A stretch of 64,000 bases of DNA from Dryomyza anilis (GCA_951804985.1 OX638130.1:100251700-100315699), one strand, 5' to 3'. Shown: positions 23,856 to 35,775, counted from the first letter of the stretch. Made by a program: numbers and translations. The notes: generated by a model from the letters alone, not told the origin.

Positions 23856-26160
23856 TATATAATACATAAAACAAAGTTTGTGGAAAGCGTTTGTAGATTA
23901 TCAAATTTTAAGAAATTTAGCGACAGATTATAGTCAACTTTTGACACATATCACATATCCAAAAGAATGTCTTTTAATTTTGAATAATTCCCGACACAAA
24001 ATGTTTGGTATTTTTTTTTTAGAAATATTTCCGCTATATTTTCGGAAAACACACAAATAAATGGATGTTTGTAGATTATTAGCAGATTATCAAATTTAAT
24101 GGAATTTGAAAGGCAGATTGTCGGCATATTTTGGGAACGGGCAGAAAGCAGACAATACAAATCCGGCTTTTGTTAGCTTAAAATATTTTAAATATATTAA
24201 CATATTTGCCAAAAATCTTGTCTAAGTTTTTAACTAAGGATACGAAAATATAAAAAAAAACCTTGTAAGAAAAATTTTAAAACTAAAAGTTTCATTTAAT
24301 TATTTCATTAATATACCTGAAAAGCAGCTATGAATACTGCATAATTATAGTAATTATCTTCACGTGCATAAAATGCATAAAAAAGTTGTTAATGAATTTG
24401 CGACAACTGTTGCCGACGGCAAGACGACGACTCTAATGCAGCAGCAACAATTGTTAATTGTAAATGGTTAACAACAGAGCAGCAGCAGCAGCAACATTTT
24501 GTAGTTGCCACCCACTTGAAAAGCGAAATGTGCATAAAATGCAGCCAACGTTAAACCAGTTCGCCAGAATATGCTAAATGCTAGCAACAACAATAATTGC
24601 AACACTGTATGCGTTACAATTGAGTTGCTCAAGTGCGCAAGTGCAACGATGGGCAACAAATTGCTACTGTATTTGTTGATATTACAAAGAAAACTTTCTT
24701 GGAAATAAAATTTTAAAAAAATTAACTGAAATAATTATGAAAAGCAAAATAATCACTGACAAAACTGACAGCTACAGACAAGCAACAGTTGCTCATGAGG
24801 CGCAGTCAGTTGGTTGTTGACAGTTGCACGTTGTCAAACAGACAACAACAAACAGCGCTGACAACATAAATGATTTCTGAAAAAAACATTTTTTTGTTTC
24901 AACATCGTATTAAGCAATTATTGCTGGTAATTTGGACAAAAAATTGGCGCGACGAGATACATTCGCCGTTTATCGCGTCTTTCAACCAACTGCGGAACTC
25001 ACGAGTTGTGCGATACAATGTAGACTCAAGACTCAATAATAAAATTGACTCAACATTTGAGTTTAAATAGAGCAAACTCTTTTAGCTTTCAACTCTCTCT
25101 CTCGCTCGGTCTTTCGCTCACGCGTTCTCACTCTCTCTCTCTCTCTCTGCTCGTTCGCACGCCCTCTTTATCGAAATATCTCAACTAAAACTAACGGTAT
25201 CACAAAGTTTCTACAAATATTTACAACAACAAGAACAAAACACACATAAAAATTCACCGGAAAAATGCGCTCAAGAATGTGCGGCGAAAATTCTTCAAAT
25301 TCTTGAAATGTATTCGTTGTGCGACAAGACAGCAAGATATGCCCCGCCCTGTGTGCGACCGAGATGGCAATAGACAACAACACACGTACACAGCGTGTTG
25401 CGTTAGTGTGTGTGCTGTTCAGCGAATTCAGCCATCTTTGTTTATGATTTGTTTTCGTTGGCGTTGTGTCTGTCTGTCTCTGTGTGTGTTTGACATGTGT
25501 TCTGACTTGGTTGTGGGGCGGCGCATGTGCGGCGAATTCACACGCACACGTATGAAAAGCTGGTTGCCGTGTGCAGCGCAACAACAAGTTTTGCAAAGTT
25601 AACTATGTTGTTGCTGTATCACAAAAACAGTTGCTGCATGTGCATAGGTGTGAGTGACAGTGACACAAGTTGAGCAAAAGCACAAACAATTGTTTTAAAA
25701 AATAAAAATCTGCTTTACATTTTTAGTTCGCGAATCGTTTTCGAATCAAACAACATTTGCATAAATTATAAAAATGTTTTGTAATATATTTATTTATAGT
25801 TACAATTTTTTATTAATAAATAGTTATATTTATAAAAATATATTTAAAAAAAATAAATTTTTGAAAAAAAAAAATTAAGACAATTTTTTATTTGTATTTT
25901 TTTTTTTTAATAAACTATTTTTTAAGGAAATTTTTTCGAATTTTATTTTCTAAAATCATTTTTTTTTTTTTGAAAAATTTGTAAAAAAAAAAAATTTCAT
26001 AAATTATTTTATTTTGAAACAAAAGTTGTTCAACAATATTCATCGTATTGAATATTATATTCAAAAATATTATAAACAAAAAAAATATATATTCATATAT
26101 ATAATGATAATATTCAATAGTATGAATAATTTCATATATACAGGGTGGTCCGCTTTGGGG
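23856..26160. other. Intergenic DNA with a CT-rich segment
   Basis: A CT/CTCT run (25087-25160) with GAGAG on the opposite strand could bind GAGA-type factors. The following 25260-25660 stretch is less AT-rich with open frames on both strands (25168-25596 minus, 25279-25602 plus), but neither shows a conserved domain or splice signal. It may be a promoter or 5' exon region; I cannot show a transcript. The 25740-26110 stretch is extremely AT-rich. Confidence 0.4.
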
Positions 26161-26729
26161 TGCAAATATTTTAGGAACTGATTCCTTGGTTCATTTCATG
26201 AAAAAATGTTCTAGAGTTAGGGTCTATTTGGAACACCCAATGATATACAGGGTGTTTTCAAAATTTACTTTAGAAAAATTGATACAACCGTATACTTAAT
26301 TATAACTTCTACAATGTATAGCCGCCCAGAGCAAAAATATTACATTCATTTTAAAGATAATTGATCATAGTTTCTAGTAAAATTTTAATATTGACATTTT
26401 ATGTGGTGCGCTTGGAGATTTTTCTCATTAAAATAAAAAAATAAATATTTTATTACAACTTTTTTTTTATAAAACTCTGCTTTAGAAAAACGGAGTTTTA
26501 TAAAAAAAAGTGGTAATAAATTATAAATTTATTTTTTTTTTAATGAGAAAAATCTTCTAGCATACCAAATTATATGCCAATATTAAAATTTTACTAGAAA
26601 CTATGATCGATTATCTTTACAATGAATGTAATATTTTTTCTCGGGGCTATACATTGTAGAAGTTATAATTAAGTATACGGTTGTATCAATTTTTGTAATG
26701 GAAATTTTGTAAACACCATGTATATCATT

Positions 26730-28259
26730 TAGGGATGTCAATCCCGGACTATTTTTCAATCCCGAAATTTCGGGACTAAAAAATTTGAATCCCGGGATTA
26801 GTCCCGGGATTTAAAAAAATAATAGCAAAGACATAAAATAACCATATCTGTGTTTAAATAATAAACAATTATAATGCTTAAGTCAAACAAAAGTCATATA
26901 TTCAAATGCATCTTTTTTCAGGTTGGGTATTCAAATATACATGGTATACTAAATCCGCGATATATAAACCCCAGTTGATCATCAAACATTTTTTTAATAC
27001 TTTTTATTTAAAATTTATTTTTTAGTACAAATATAAGAAAATTAAAATTTTGAATGATCAACAAAATTTGTTATTGGGATATTGGTTTTTTGTGGAAAAC
27101 AATATTTTATAAAAACAAATATAATTTTTAAAAAATAAATAGTTTTACAAATTTTGAAATATTTGAACTTTTAATTTCAAAATTATTTAAGTTGTATGTG
27201 ATTTAACCGGTTATTGCAACCAAATCTCAAACGACGAAGTTGACTTGTTCATGGGCAATAACTATTTTAATTTTTATTCAATGGCTGTTTAGTCTTTTTA
27301 TAAAAAAAAGTTTGTTTTTAAATGCAGTGAAAAATGCAAAAATAATAAATTGCATTTTTCTCCAAAATATTACGTATACGGAAAAAACTAAAAACGCAGT
27401 TCGAATCAGTACATTAAAATTATATAGGCATGATATGAGAAAATGATTGCCGAACAGTGTTATTAGTCGAAAGTGACGTAATTTTTAAAAATGTGTGAAT
27501 TTGTTCAAAGTCAAAAAGCACGTAATTCATTATTATTTACGTCAGTGTTTTAAGATTTTAGTCCTTTAAATCCAAGGATTGAAACCGTAGCCGAAACCGA
27601 AACCGATATCCGTTTAAAACCGATATCCATTTAAAACCGAAACCGTAATCGAAACCGTTATACGAAAATCAGAAATAAACCGTTTCGGTTTTATACCAGT
27701 TTAAAACGGTTTTTAAAAAAGCATAAAAAGAAACAGGAAAACATATTTTATTTTATATAGAAGATCTTAAGTACAAGGCATGTTTAATGTCATTTAATAA
27801 AATTTTGAATTCCCAAAATAAAAATTTTTTCTTGTACAATTTTCGGCGAGCTAGACTAAGCTTATGTCCCATAGTGCAATGTTAAGTTATTTGAAAAATA
27901 TGGAATTAAAAGAAATTTTATACAAAAAGCGAAATCAAAACCGAAACCGTAACTTGGAACCGGTATACTGAAACCGTTTCGTAATAAAAACCTAAAACCG
28001 AAACCAAAACGCGGAAAAAACCGAAATCGAAACCGTTATTCGTTTAGGTTTCAAACCTTGATTAAATGTTAGATTTACTTTTTCACAAAATGTGTACACA
28101 AACATTGAAAGACTTTTGAATAAACTATTAAAAATTGATCTACTAGCGTTTTTTGTAATCCCGAAAATCCCGGGATTTAACGATGATCCCGGGATGAGTT
28201 TTTCGGGACTGATTTGACTCAAATCCCGGGATCCCGGGATCTCGGGATTGACATCCCTA
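26730..28259. mobile_element. Non-autonomous hAT-like element with perfect 8-bp target duplication
   Basis: Ends TAGGGATGTCAATCCCGG and CCGGGATTGACATCCCTA are perfect 18-bp inverted repeats. Each end continues into CCCGGGATT/AATCCCGGG palindromic clusters. The flanking 8-mers are identical, ATATCATT (26722-26729 and 28260-28267). Joining the flanks reproduces the sequence found inverted at 26240-26262. An 8-bp duplication and a TAGGG-type end are hallmarks of hAT. About 1.53 kb including a second element (27573-28060). No intact transposase. Confidence 0.92.
27573..28060. mobile_element. Second hAT-like element nested in the first
   Basis: Left end CAAGGATTGAAACC, right end GGTTTCAAACCTTG (13 of 14 paired). 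Flanks TTTAAATC (27565-27572) and ATTAAATG (28061-28068) agree at 6 of 8 bases, fitting an aged 8-bp duplication. Subterminal sequence is dense in CCGAAACCG and AAACCGATATCC. It also contains at 27846-27881 the end of another repeat whose other copy lies at 53074-53110. Confidence 0.7.
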
Positions 28260-28350
28260 ATATCATTGGGTGTTCCAAATAGACCGTGACTCCAGAAATT
28301 TTTTTTTTCATGAAATGAACCAAGGAATCAGTCCATAAATTATTTGCATT

Positions 28351-29056
28351 CATAAATATGTCATTTATTGAGCATTGTGGTACCCCTATTATGAATCTGG
28401 TAATTGGTGAACAATTCATAATATTTATGAATATATTCATCATATTGATGCATTTTTCTGTTTAAAACGATTAAAAGCAAGACATGGTAGTGTTTTCCCA
28501 TGTGTTGCAGACCCGAGTGAAAATTAAGTTCAGGATGCAATCAGGCTGCTTGATTTCAAATAAGGTACTGTTCAGTGCCTGATTTAAAACATGACGATAT
28601 TCGAAGTTGCTATACTGTTATGTTGCCCTTATCCTAATCTTATATCATTCGATGTATATATAAATTTTTGTTTTTACCGAATTCGAGATTTTTCAAACAT
28701 AAAATAGTTTTGTGAACAAAGTCGTCTCAATAACTTTTGCAATGATAAAAAGTAACGGATGGATCAGGTTGCTTGACGTGCATTTGAAATTAGTATTACC
28801 GTAGTCGTTCCTGATCAGAATCATTTCAGATGGCCTTTGGTAGGGATGCCTATCGTGTTCTGTTCATGGACGGATGCGAATTTAGGCTAACCTTAAACAA
28901 TATCCACTCAATCAAGCCTTTAGTAAAGCTAATACATTTCTTGGAGCATATAAACTCCTACATAGATCAGGAGACTGTGGCTTCGAGCCTGTAAATTCCT
29001 ACCCTCAGGCCTGAAATAACTATTGAAATTGATGCCATAGTACAGGGTGCATATAT
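28351..29056. other. Intergenic DNA, no gene seen
   Basis: Unique-looking AT-rich sequence with minor frames (28219-28443 and 28967-29179 minus) lacking recognisable domains. Nothing else to report. Confidence 0.4.
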
Positions 29057-29145
29057 TGGGTAGCTCGTCTGGTTAGTGCGTTGGACTAAGAGCGAAAAGT
29101 CGCTGGTGCGTTCGACTACGAGCCGAAAGGTCCCCGGTTCTATCA
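29057..29145 (+). mobile_element. tRNA-like SINE head, partial copy
   Basis: GGTAGCTCGTCTGGTTAGTG and GAGCCGAAAGGTCCCCGGTTC match the head of the SINE at 7233-7544, with a short internal repetition (GCGTTGGACT... / GCGTTCGACT...). The body and tail are missing. It could be mistaken for a tRNA gene, but the cloverleaf does not close. Confidence 0.6.
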
Positions 29146-29266
29146 CCATTTTTAAATTAATAAGTCTGAAGAAAAGCATTCTAAAAATTCAAAAAAATGT
29201 CACAAACAGTCTAAATTTTACAAGTACAAATTATGTTTTCGTAATATTATTCAAATAGCCTTTAGT

Positions 29267-29908
29267 CCCAATAAACACAGATACGGACTGAAACGTAAAA
29301 ACGGTTGTGAGAACGGGTATGCCCGATATTGTGGTGACATTACGGCACAATATTACGTGTTAAATACGGGTCTAGCCGTAAATATAGTAGTAGATACGGA
29401 TAATTGATATATGAAATTTTTTAGTTGCAACATATTAATGAATGGCAAAAGGTGGAATCTAAAGAATGCTGAAAACATACGTTCAATTATGCGCAGATGA
29501 TGTATTTTTTACAATTATAAAATTTTGATTTACATACGGAACTGTATTTATGTCCCGCTTTCGTGTTGTATTTACGTTCCTTTTACGTGCCTTTTATACG
29601 GCCCGTTTACGTGCCGTATTTGCGTTCCCTTTAGGCTCCTTTTATACGTTCCGTTTACGGGCCGTATTTACGTGCCTTTTACGTTCATTCATTGCTTTAA
29701 AGTACCGTAAAGAAGTTGCGTTTACGGCCCGTAAATACGTTCACTCATTCACTTTTATTGCCGTAAATACGGGCCATTTCCGGAATGGGCCGTATTTTAA
29801 ATTTCATTTCATATGTAAAACGTGTTGCTTTACGTTCCGTAAACGGTGTTTATGCCCGTAAATACGGAACGTATACGGCACGTTTACGTGCCTTTTGGTT
29901 TATTGGGG
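29267..29908. mobile_element. Putative TIR element rich in ACGTAAA / TTTACGG motifs
   Basis: Left end CCCAATAAAC and right end GTTTATTGGG are perfect 10-bp inverted repeats. Between them many copies of TTTACG, CGTAAA, CCGTAAATACGG and related words occur on both strands. This makes the repetitive arginine/phenylalanine-rich frames at 29525-29861; they are not genes. Such dense subterminal repeats are typical of transposase-binding arrays in DNA transposons. Family not identified; no clear target duplication. Confidence 0.65.
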
Positions 29909-32204
29909 TAAGTCATATAAAATTTGTAAAATAAAAAATTAAATTTTATATTATAATTAAATATTTTAACTGAGTTAGATTTATTTTGCACCATTTTTAA
30001 AATACAAAATAATATAATTACTTAATATTTAATATTTTTTGTATGAAAACATTTTGGACTCACTGTCCGCCAGACAAAAAAACACTTGTAGCAAATGTTT
30101 AGGAACAAAAAAGAAAGACCAGCTGTGTTGAAAAAAAAACATAAAACACAGAGCTATATAAAACAAATAAAATTCGAGAGAACAAATAGCAGCAATTACG
30201 ATAACAACAAAGCACGGCCATTATATTTGTTCATCTGGTAGATACAACAAAATGGCAAATAAAAAAAGATACTCACCACAGTCGAGTGGTGACAAACGAG
30301 TAGTAGTAGTAGGTGAAGGTGAAGTTTAAATGTTTAGTAGCAGCAGCTGATTTCACTTCAAAAATCCACACACAAAATGCGGCGAATGCGGCGAGAACTT
30401 TTTGTTGACTTTTATAGATTTTTGTTTATTTGATGCAAACGGCGAATAGAGACTGTAGCGAAAGAACGTTGCACAAAGAATAAACAAAACACTGTAATCA
30501 TTTTTAATGCAAAAATGTATTTTAAATTTTGCAATAAAATGAAAAAACTAATTAAAATAATTAATTCGTTGGAAAACACTTTAATACAAACATTATTATT
30601 TTTTTTATTTTAATGTGGTTGCGGTTTTAAGTTGTTGTAATTATTATTAACTGGGTCTTAATTGAAGCTGCCTATTGTTTTTATTATTTGTGGCCAGTCA
30701 GCACACATTGTTGCCACATGAGCCGTTCAGCAATGAAAAACTTTGGAATTTTCATTGGCAGCAATTATATTAGTAGAATAACAAAGAAACTGAAAAAAAA
30801 AAACAAAGTAAAATTCTTGCAGCGAAAATTCCGCGCCACAGAAATGTTTGCCACAACAATAACAAAATCAAGCGAAGTATCTGCGAGATACAAAGAACGA
30901 TTGTTGCACGAATTGTTGCTGCTGCTGCCAAAGTACAAAACAAAAAAAAACGAGTTGCACGAACTTTAAACAACACATGAGCGACGTCATGCGGCGAACA
31001 CAGACAGCAACAACAACAATTACAACAAATAATGCAAACAATGCGCGGCGAATGTATCTGCAAGATACACGCTGCACCGCAAGTATCTGCAACTGCTTAG
31101 AATGTTTATTTTTTTTTTAGTTTTTTTGCGTCTTTTTTATTATTTTTCATTCGGCGCTATTTCGCTGTTTCTTATTTTTCTTGAGCTTGGTTTTTTTTTT
31201 AATTTGTTTTATTTATTTTTTCATTTTTGTTGCATTTTGCCGCTACTCCAGCACAACGTAGCTCTACACTGAAGAATGCTTGGAATGGCAGCCCGGCATC
31301 CAGACAACGCAGCAACGCAATCGACGGAATCGTTTCGCTCGCAAAATCTGCGATGACGACGACGACGACTCAAATGACGTCGGTTTGTGACTCTGTGAGT
31401 AACTTGTTGACTGTGTGGCAACAATGACAATAACAAGTACAAAGTAACGTAAAAAGTGGGGTAGGCGGCTGGCCCTCGCAAAGGGGCGAAAAATTGGCGT
31501 AAACCGACGATAAATAGTTCGATTCGTGGAATGAGTTGTGCAGCGTAAAGAGCTGCGGTTGGCGACACACTCGGTTGCAGACGTTCAACAAAAACGAGAC
31601 ATCGACGACAACAACAACAACAGCCACCGCAACAATTCTGGTCACACGGTGTCCCACCAGAGCGCAGAGTGTAGATAAAATGCGTTTTTGAAATGGTTAC
31701 TCAAGAAACCTTTTTTTTAGAGAAAGGCGCGAAAATTTAATAGTATGTTAAACTATAACTTTAATAGTACACACTACAAAACGCATTCCTTTTCTTGATA
31801 GTTTTTATATGTTGTCGTACTATTGATTTCTTTCTCTAAATTGACATTATTAAATTAATAGGATATACTATTAATATAAGTGACATTGGTAGAAAGTATT
31901 CATTCATAGTACACAATTTTCTGAAATCCAAAAATAAATTTCGGTTATACAGTCTAAATTACCAGAGTCAGACTCAAAAATGTAACACAGACTCAAAAAT
32001 TGTTTGTGATTGGACTAAAAATTAAAACAAAAAAACATTAAAAGTACTTTCCAGCTGCTCTATCGGATTCAAATTTTTTTATGAAATGATTGTAACGTAT
32101 ATTTTGTTAATTTGTTATAAGTTTTATTTGAAAAATTAAAGGGAGTAAAGAATATATGGTTTAGTGAAGACCTTCTGGAAAAAATATAAATAATAGAAAT
32201 AAAC
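29909..32204. other. Intergenic DNA, no supported gene
   Basis: The 30680-31680 segment is less AT-rich and has overlapping frames on both strands (30688-30969, 31227-31427 plus; 30770-31092, 31221-31657 minus) with CAG/CAA-type short repeats (polyLeu/polyCys or polyThr translations). No domain or splice support. A short inverted pair TAGAGAAAG / CTTTCTCTA brackets 31718-31839, possibly a small MITE. Confidence 0.4.
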
Positions 32205-32383
32205 TTCTAAAACTGGAGAGGAATTCGGATCGAATGAAAAATAGCAGAATTTCACTGATATCAATAAAATGCTACAAAAATTCTAGAATTTATCGTCTGA
32301 ATATTAAGAGACCAAACTATTTAGTACACTAAAAATAAACAAGATTTATTCTCCTGGATTTTGAGTACTTGATTTAATGACTA

Positions 32384-33660
32384 AGGACTGCGTCGAATAA
32401 AATTGTCAACTACAAAAATGAAATAAATCTAGAAATCTAGTAATCGAATTTTTATAGAATAAAATATTTCATTTTGCAAATTATTTTTAGATTTAAAAAA
32501 AAATATAAAAAACCAGAAATTAATATTTTTTAATAAAAAGTTTTAATTTTTCCGGAACCCCTTCCATTATTGTTGTAATGGTAGTGTCCGACACCCTCAC
32601 AGCTGCTGAAGACCACTTTCTTTTAAAGTCTTGAAGGTCTTTGGCCACTTTTTTTGTTGTCTTCATCTCCCTTTTTACTAAAGCCCAGTATCTCTCAATC
32701 GGCCTGAGTTCTGGACAGTTTGGTGGATTGGCTTCTCTAGGCACCAAAATCACTGCATTTTGTTAGATCCACTCTAAGGCCGTTTTGGTGTAGTGACATG
32801 AAGCGAGGTCAGGCCAAAAAAATGTGGACACTTCATGTTTGCGTAAAAATGGAAGCAATCTCTTTTGCATATATATTTCGCTATTAATTGTACCCGATGT
32901 CACGAATGAGCTGCTCCTTTTTCCACAACTGCAAATTGCCTGCCAAACAAGATATTTCCTTGGGAATTTTGTCATTTTTTTTATTTGAATTTTTCAGCGA
33001 CATTTCCTCGAGAATCGGCTGTATAAAATTCCTGCCCAGGTAGCTGAGAAAAGTCCGCTAAAACATAAATTTCGTCGTCCATTATGCAGCAATTGAATTT
33101 TTTTAAAAAATCTTGGTTTAGCTTTTTAGCTCGTTGTTTTGCGGTTTCATTCTTGACGGCATTTCTATCCGGAACTTTTTGGACCTTGTACGTCTTCAGC
33201 CCAGCTTCTTTCTTAGTCCTGCGCACGAAAGATTCTGAGCAATCCGCCTTTCTCGCCAATTTCCTTCCGGATATGCTTGGATCTTTCTTTAAAATATTCA
33301 CAACCTTCTTCGACTTTTCACGATCATGTGGTCCTTTTTTTTACCAGAACCTTTCTTCCGATCAATACTCAGGTCTTCCTTAAAGCGGTTGATAACGCGA
33401 GAAATGGTCTTAGGGTTAGCCCCTACCTCCTTCGCAATTTTTTTAAAGGACCAACTAGGTTGTTTTTGAAAAATTTTAATTATATTTTCTCGCACTTCCA
33501 CTTAGTTTGCCATTTTCGCGTTAAATACATTTTGTATTGACTGTAACTGACACAAATTATTTTTTGCCATTTAATTCAGAGCTACTATGATTTAATTTGA
33601 ATCTTGCAATAGCACATTATGGGAAGATATGTAACGGACAATTTTATTCGACGCAGTCTT
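32384..33660 (-). mobile_element. Tc1/mariner element (ITmD37E-like), near full length, dead transposase
   Basis: Terminal repeats GGACTGCGTCGAATAAAATT (left) and its complement (right) lie between TA dinucleotides (32382-32383, 33661-33662). The transposase reads on the minus strand from ATG at 33513 to about 32520. An HTH region (FKKIAKEVGANPKTISRV) comes first. The catalytic parts are CIMDDEIYVLADF, then WPDLASCHYTK, then CPELRPIERYW, with 37 residues between the second Asp and the Glu. Codon 4 is a stop (TAA, 33504-33502) where the 41-kb copy has GAA. Frameshifts occur in the A-rich run near 33340 and near 32985. It inserted into repeat R. Confidence 0.93.
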
Positions 33661-33800
33661 TATTAAAAAAAAAATAAGAACACGCAAGATTGTTGCTGTA
33701 TTCTTCGCAAAAAGAACACGTGTTCATGTTTCTGTTTCATCGTTTTCATCGGTCTTGCTTTGTCTGTAATATTCGCTGTCTAACCAATTGCGATGTCTTA

Positions 33801-34490
33801 CCAAAGTTATGACCAGTCAAACGCAAAAAATATGAATTTTAAGGTATACCTATTATTTGCTGCATAACATCTATGATTTTCATAAATAAATAAAAGTATA
33901 TATCTTATATCAGATTTGATCAAACTTTTTTTTTTCAAATCACTCTTTAAGCCCTCAGCTCAGCTTAAAGTGAAATTCACAAATTCGTTTGAAAAATATC
34001 CTTTACCTTTTATTGTTCGATATAAACATAAGAAGGAAAATATTTTATTTTAAAAGTATGAACTTGCCTCAGTATTCGACAATAGAGTCAAATGAGGACC
34101 ATCTACTAAATAGTAGGTGGTCCTCATTTGACTCTATTGTCGAATACTGATGCAAACCCATGGAAAGTAATACATTTATGCAAAGCTGAATTCTACTGGT
34201 TTAAGATTTTGTTGAAATTTCTATGAATAATTGATGAACAAAAAAGTATGTTGATTAAAAGAACCATCACAAAAAAACATTTAAATCTAAAATCATAAGC
34301 GTGAATTTGTATTTAATCTGAAACTTAAAGAGTGATTTGCAAAAACAAAGTAAAAGAAATCATGGAATTATGTATGTAGTTTCACATGTAATATATAATT
34401 TTATTGAATTATGAAAACTTAATATGTTATGCAATAAATAATAGGTACACCTTAAAATATGTTTTTCGTTTGACTGATCATAACTTCGGT
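33801..34490. mobile_element. Foldback element with palindromic centre
   Basis: CCAAAGTTATGACCAGTCAA at 33801 is mirrored by GACTGATCATAACTTCGG ending at 34490. AAGGTATACCTATTATTTG is mirrored by AATAATAGGTACACCTT. The centre (34070-34149) is a nearly perfect 39-bp-arm palindrome. Related right-hand sequence continues to about 34745 (TGAGTATGAGATCGTGATTA) and recurs at 44535-44595. No coding capacity. Confidence 0.8.
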
Positions 34491-34847
34491 CAGATTAATC
34501 CGAATTTCATAAAGTTTATTTTAAAATATTAGCTGAAGTATTCTCAGAGGAATATAAAAGAAATTGGATCGATAACTCATATCTATAAAATGTTAAAGTC
34601 CAAAATATGTAGTAAGACACGAACATTGACATATATTTGTATTACGTAATAACTCAAAAACTTGAGGCAATCTGAAAAAACTGAGTATGAGATCGTGATT
34701 AGAATCTTTAAATCCATCGGAAAATCATACTAAGATCGTGGATAATTAAAAAAGTTATCCATTTGTTGTCTAGTGTTATTCTTGATATACAGAAATGATG
34801 TTCTTAGGAATGAAAAAAAAATAATTAAGAGCAATTATTCTTGATAT

Positions 34848-35376
34848 TGTTATGAAAAGATGTAATTTGCCCCATAGTGCAAGCAATCAACAAAAATTGA
34901 TGAGACGCAAGACTAAGCAATGTGTTAGAAAGAGACGGAAGATCATTCAGCGCACTAAGCAATGCGCGAGAATGAGATGGAAGATCAGCACATTAAAACA
35001 CATGAGTGCGAATGAGATGCCAATAGCATGCGTCATTCACGAAAGGAGTAGAAGGTTTTCGAAACATGTCAAAGCTTGTCGAAACGTTTCGAATGCTGCA
35101 TGCAGTATATAAGGGCGCTGCATCTGAGGCACAGCACTTCAGTTGTGATTTGATAGTGAACTAGTGCGTCTCGTGAGTGAACATTGTAAAGCTAAATTAT
35201 AGAAATTAAGCAGTTTATTAAGTGAGTATTCTTTAAGTTGTTATTTAATTAAATAATGTTATTTAATACTAGTTGAAATAATACTAGTTAAAACCAAATA
35301 TAAGTGTTTTTATTTTGTACACATTCCAGCGATACGAACTCGTAGAAAAGTTTCCGTAGACTAAATTTTCGCAACA
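34848..35376 (+). mobile_element. Solo LTR with 4-bp target duplication
   Basis: Begins TGTTATGAAAAG and ends TTTTCGCAACA (TG...CA), flanked by ATAT on both sides (34844-34847, 35377-35380). A TATA box (TATATAAGG, 35106-35114) is followed about 30 nt later by TTCAGTTGTG (near 35138), a good arthropod initiator, so U3 and R can be assigned. No primer-binding site or gag/pol flanks it, so internal recombination removed the rest. Gypsy-type is likely from the 4-bp duplication, but the family is not identified. The 86-aa frame 34852-35112 lies wholly in the LTR. Confidence 0.8.
35106..35142 (+). promoter_or_regulatory. LTR core promoter: TATA box and initiator
   Basis: TATATAAGG at 35106-35114 and TTCAGTTG near 35138 sit at the normal TATA-to-start spacing inside the solo LTR. 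It could start transcription rightward into the 19-bp arrays at 35450 and 36680; this is inference only. Confidence 0.55.
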
Positions 35377-35449
35377 ATATTCTACATAAGCCCGAATCAT
35401 ACGATTGACTAAATTGTATCAATTTCAAATTGTGTTCAATGTGTTCATT

Positions 35450-35775
35450 TTTTCACTAAAAATTCAGTTATCACTAAAATTCAAATGTTCACTAAAAATT
35501 CAATTTCCCACTAAACTTAATTTTTTTTACAGAAAAATATATTTATCACTAAAAATTTGTTTTTTTTTTCTACACAAAAATTTAGTTTCTCACTACAAAT
35601 TGCATTTTTAACTAAAATGCAATTTTTCGCTAAAAAATAAAATTTTCACTAAAATTAAATTTTTCTCTAAAAATTCTATTTTTCACTAAAAATTAAATTA
35701 TTCACTAAAAATTATTTTTTTTACTAAAAATTAAATTTTTCACTAAAATTAAAATGTTCACTAAAAATTAAACAT
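35450..35775 (+). repeat. 19-bp AT-rich minisatellite, array 3 (forward)
   Basis: About 17 degenerate units of the TTCACTAAAAATTAAATTT type, in the same orientation as arrays 1 and 2. It lies about 900 bp from array 4, which is in the opposite orientation. Confidence 0.85.

Larger units (their letters stand above)
26161..28350. mobile_element. Foldback element interrupted by a hAT-like insertion
   Basis: The left arm from 26161 (GCAAATATTTTAGGAACTGA onward) is repeated inverted through 26580-26729 and 28268-28350. For example CTAGTAAAATTTTAATATTG is mirrored near 26577-26600, and TTGGAACACCCAATGATAT is mirrored at 28260-28280. The centre is AT-rich near 26490. Without the hAT insertion the foldback is about 650 bp. 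No coding capacity. Confidence 0.85.
32205..34845 (+). repeat. Dispersed repeat R, copy 2, with a mariner and a foldback inserted
   Basis: Homologous to 20450-21260. Segments of the repeat lie at 32205-32383, 33663-33800 and about 34746-34845. The first gap is filled by the mariner (32384-33660) and the second by the foldback region (33801 to about 34745). The pre-insertion sequence of each is visible in copy 1. Confidence 0.8.

Noticed and set aside
25168..25602. Opposed 142-aa and 107-aa ORFs
   Set aside because: They mirror each other in a CA/GT-rich segment; no conserved motifs or intron signals.
29057..29145. Possible tRNA gene
   Set aside because: It is a rearranged SINE head with an internal repetition; no cloverleaf.
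34852..35112. 86-aa basic ORF
   Set aside because: Lies entirely inside the solo LTR upstream of its TATA box; not conserved coding sequence as far as can be judged.
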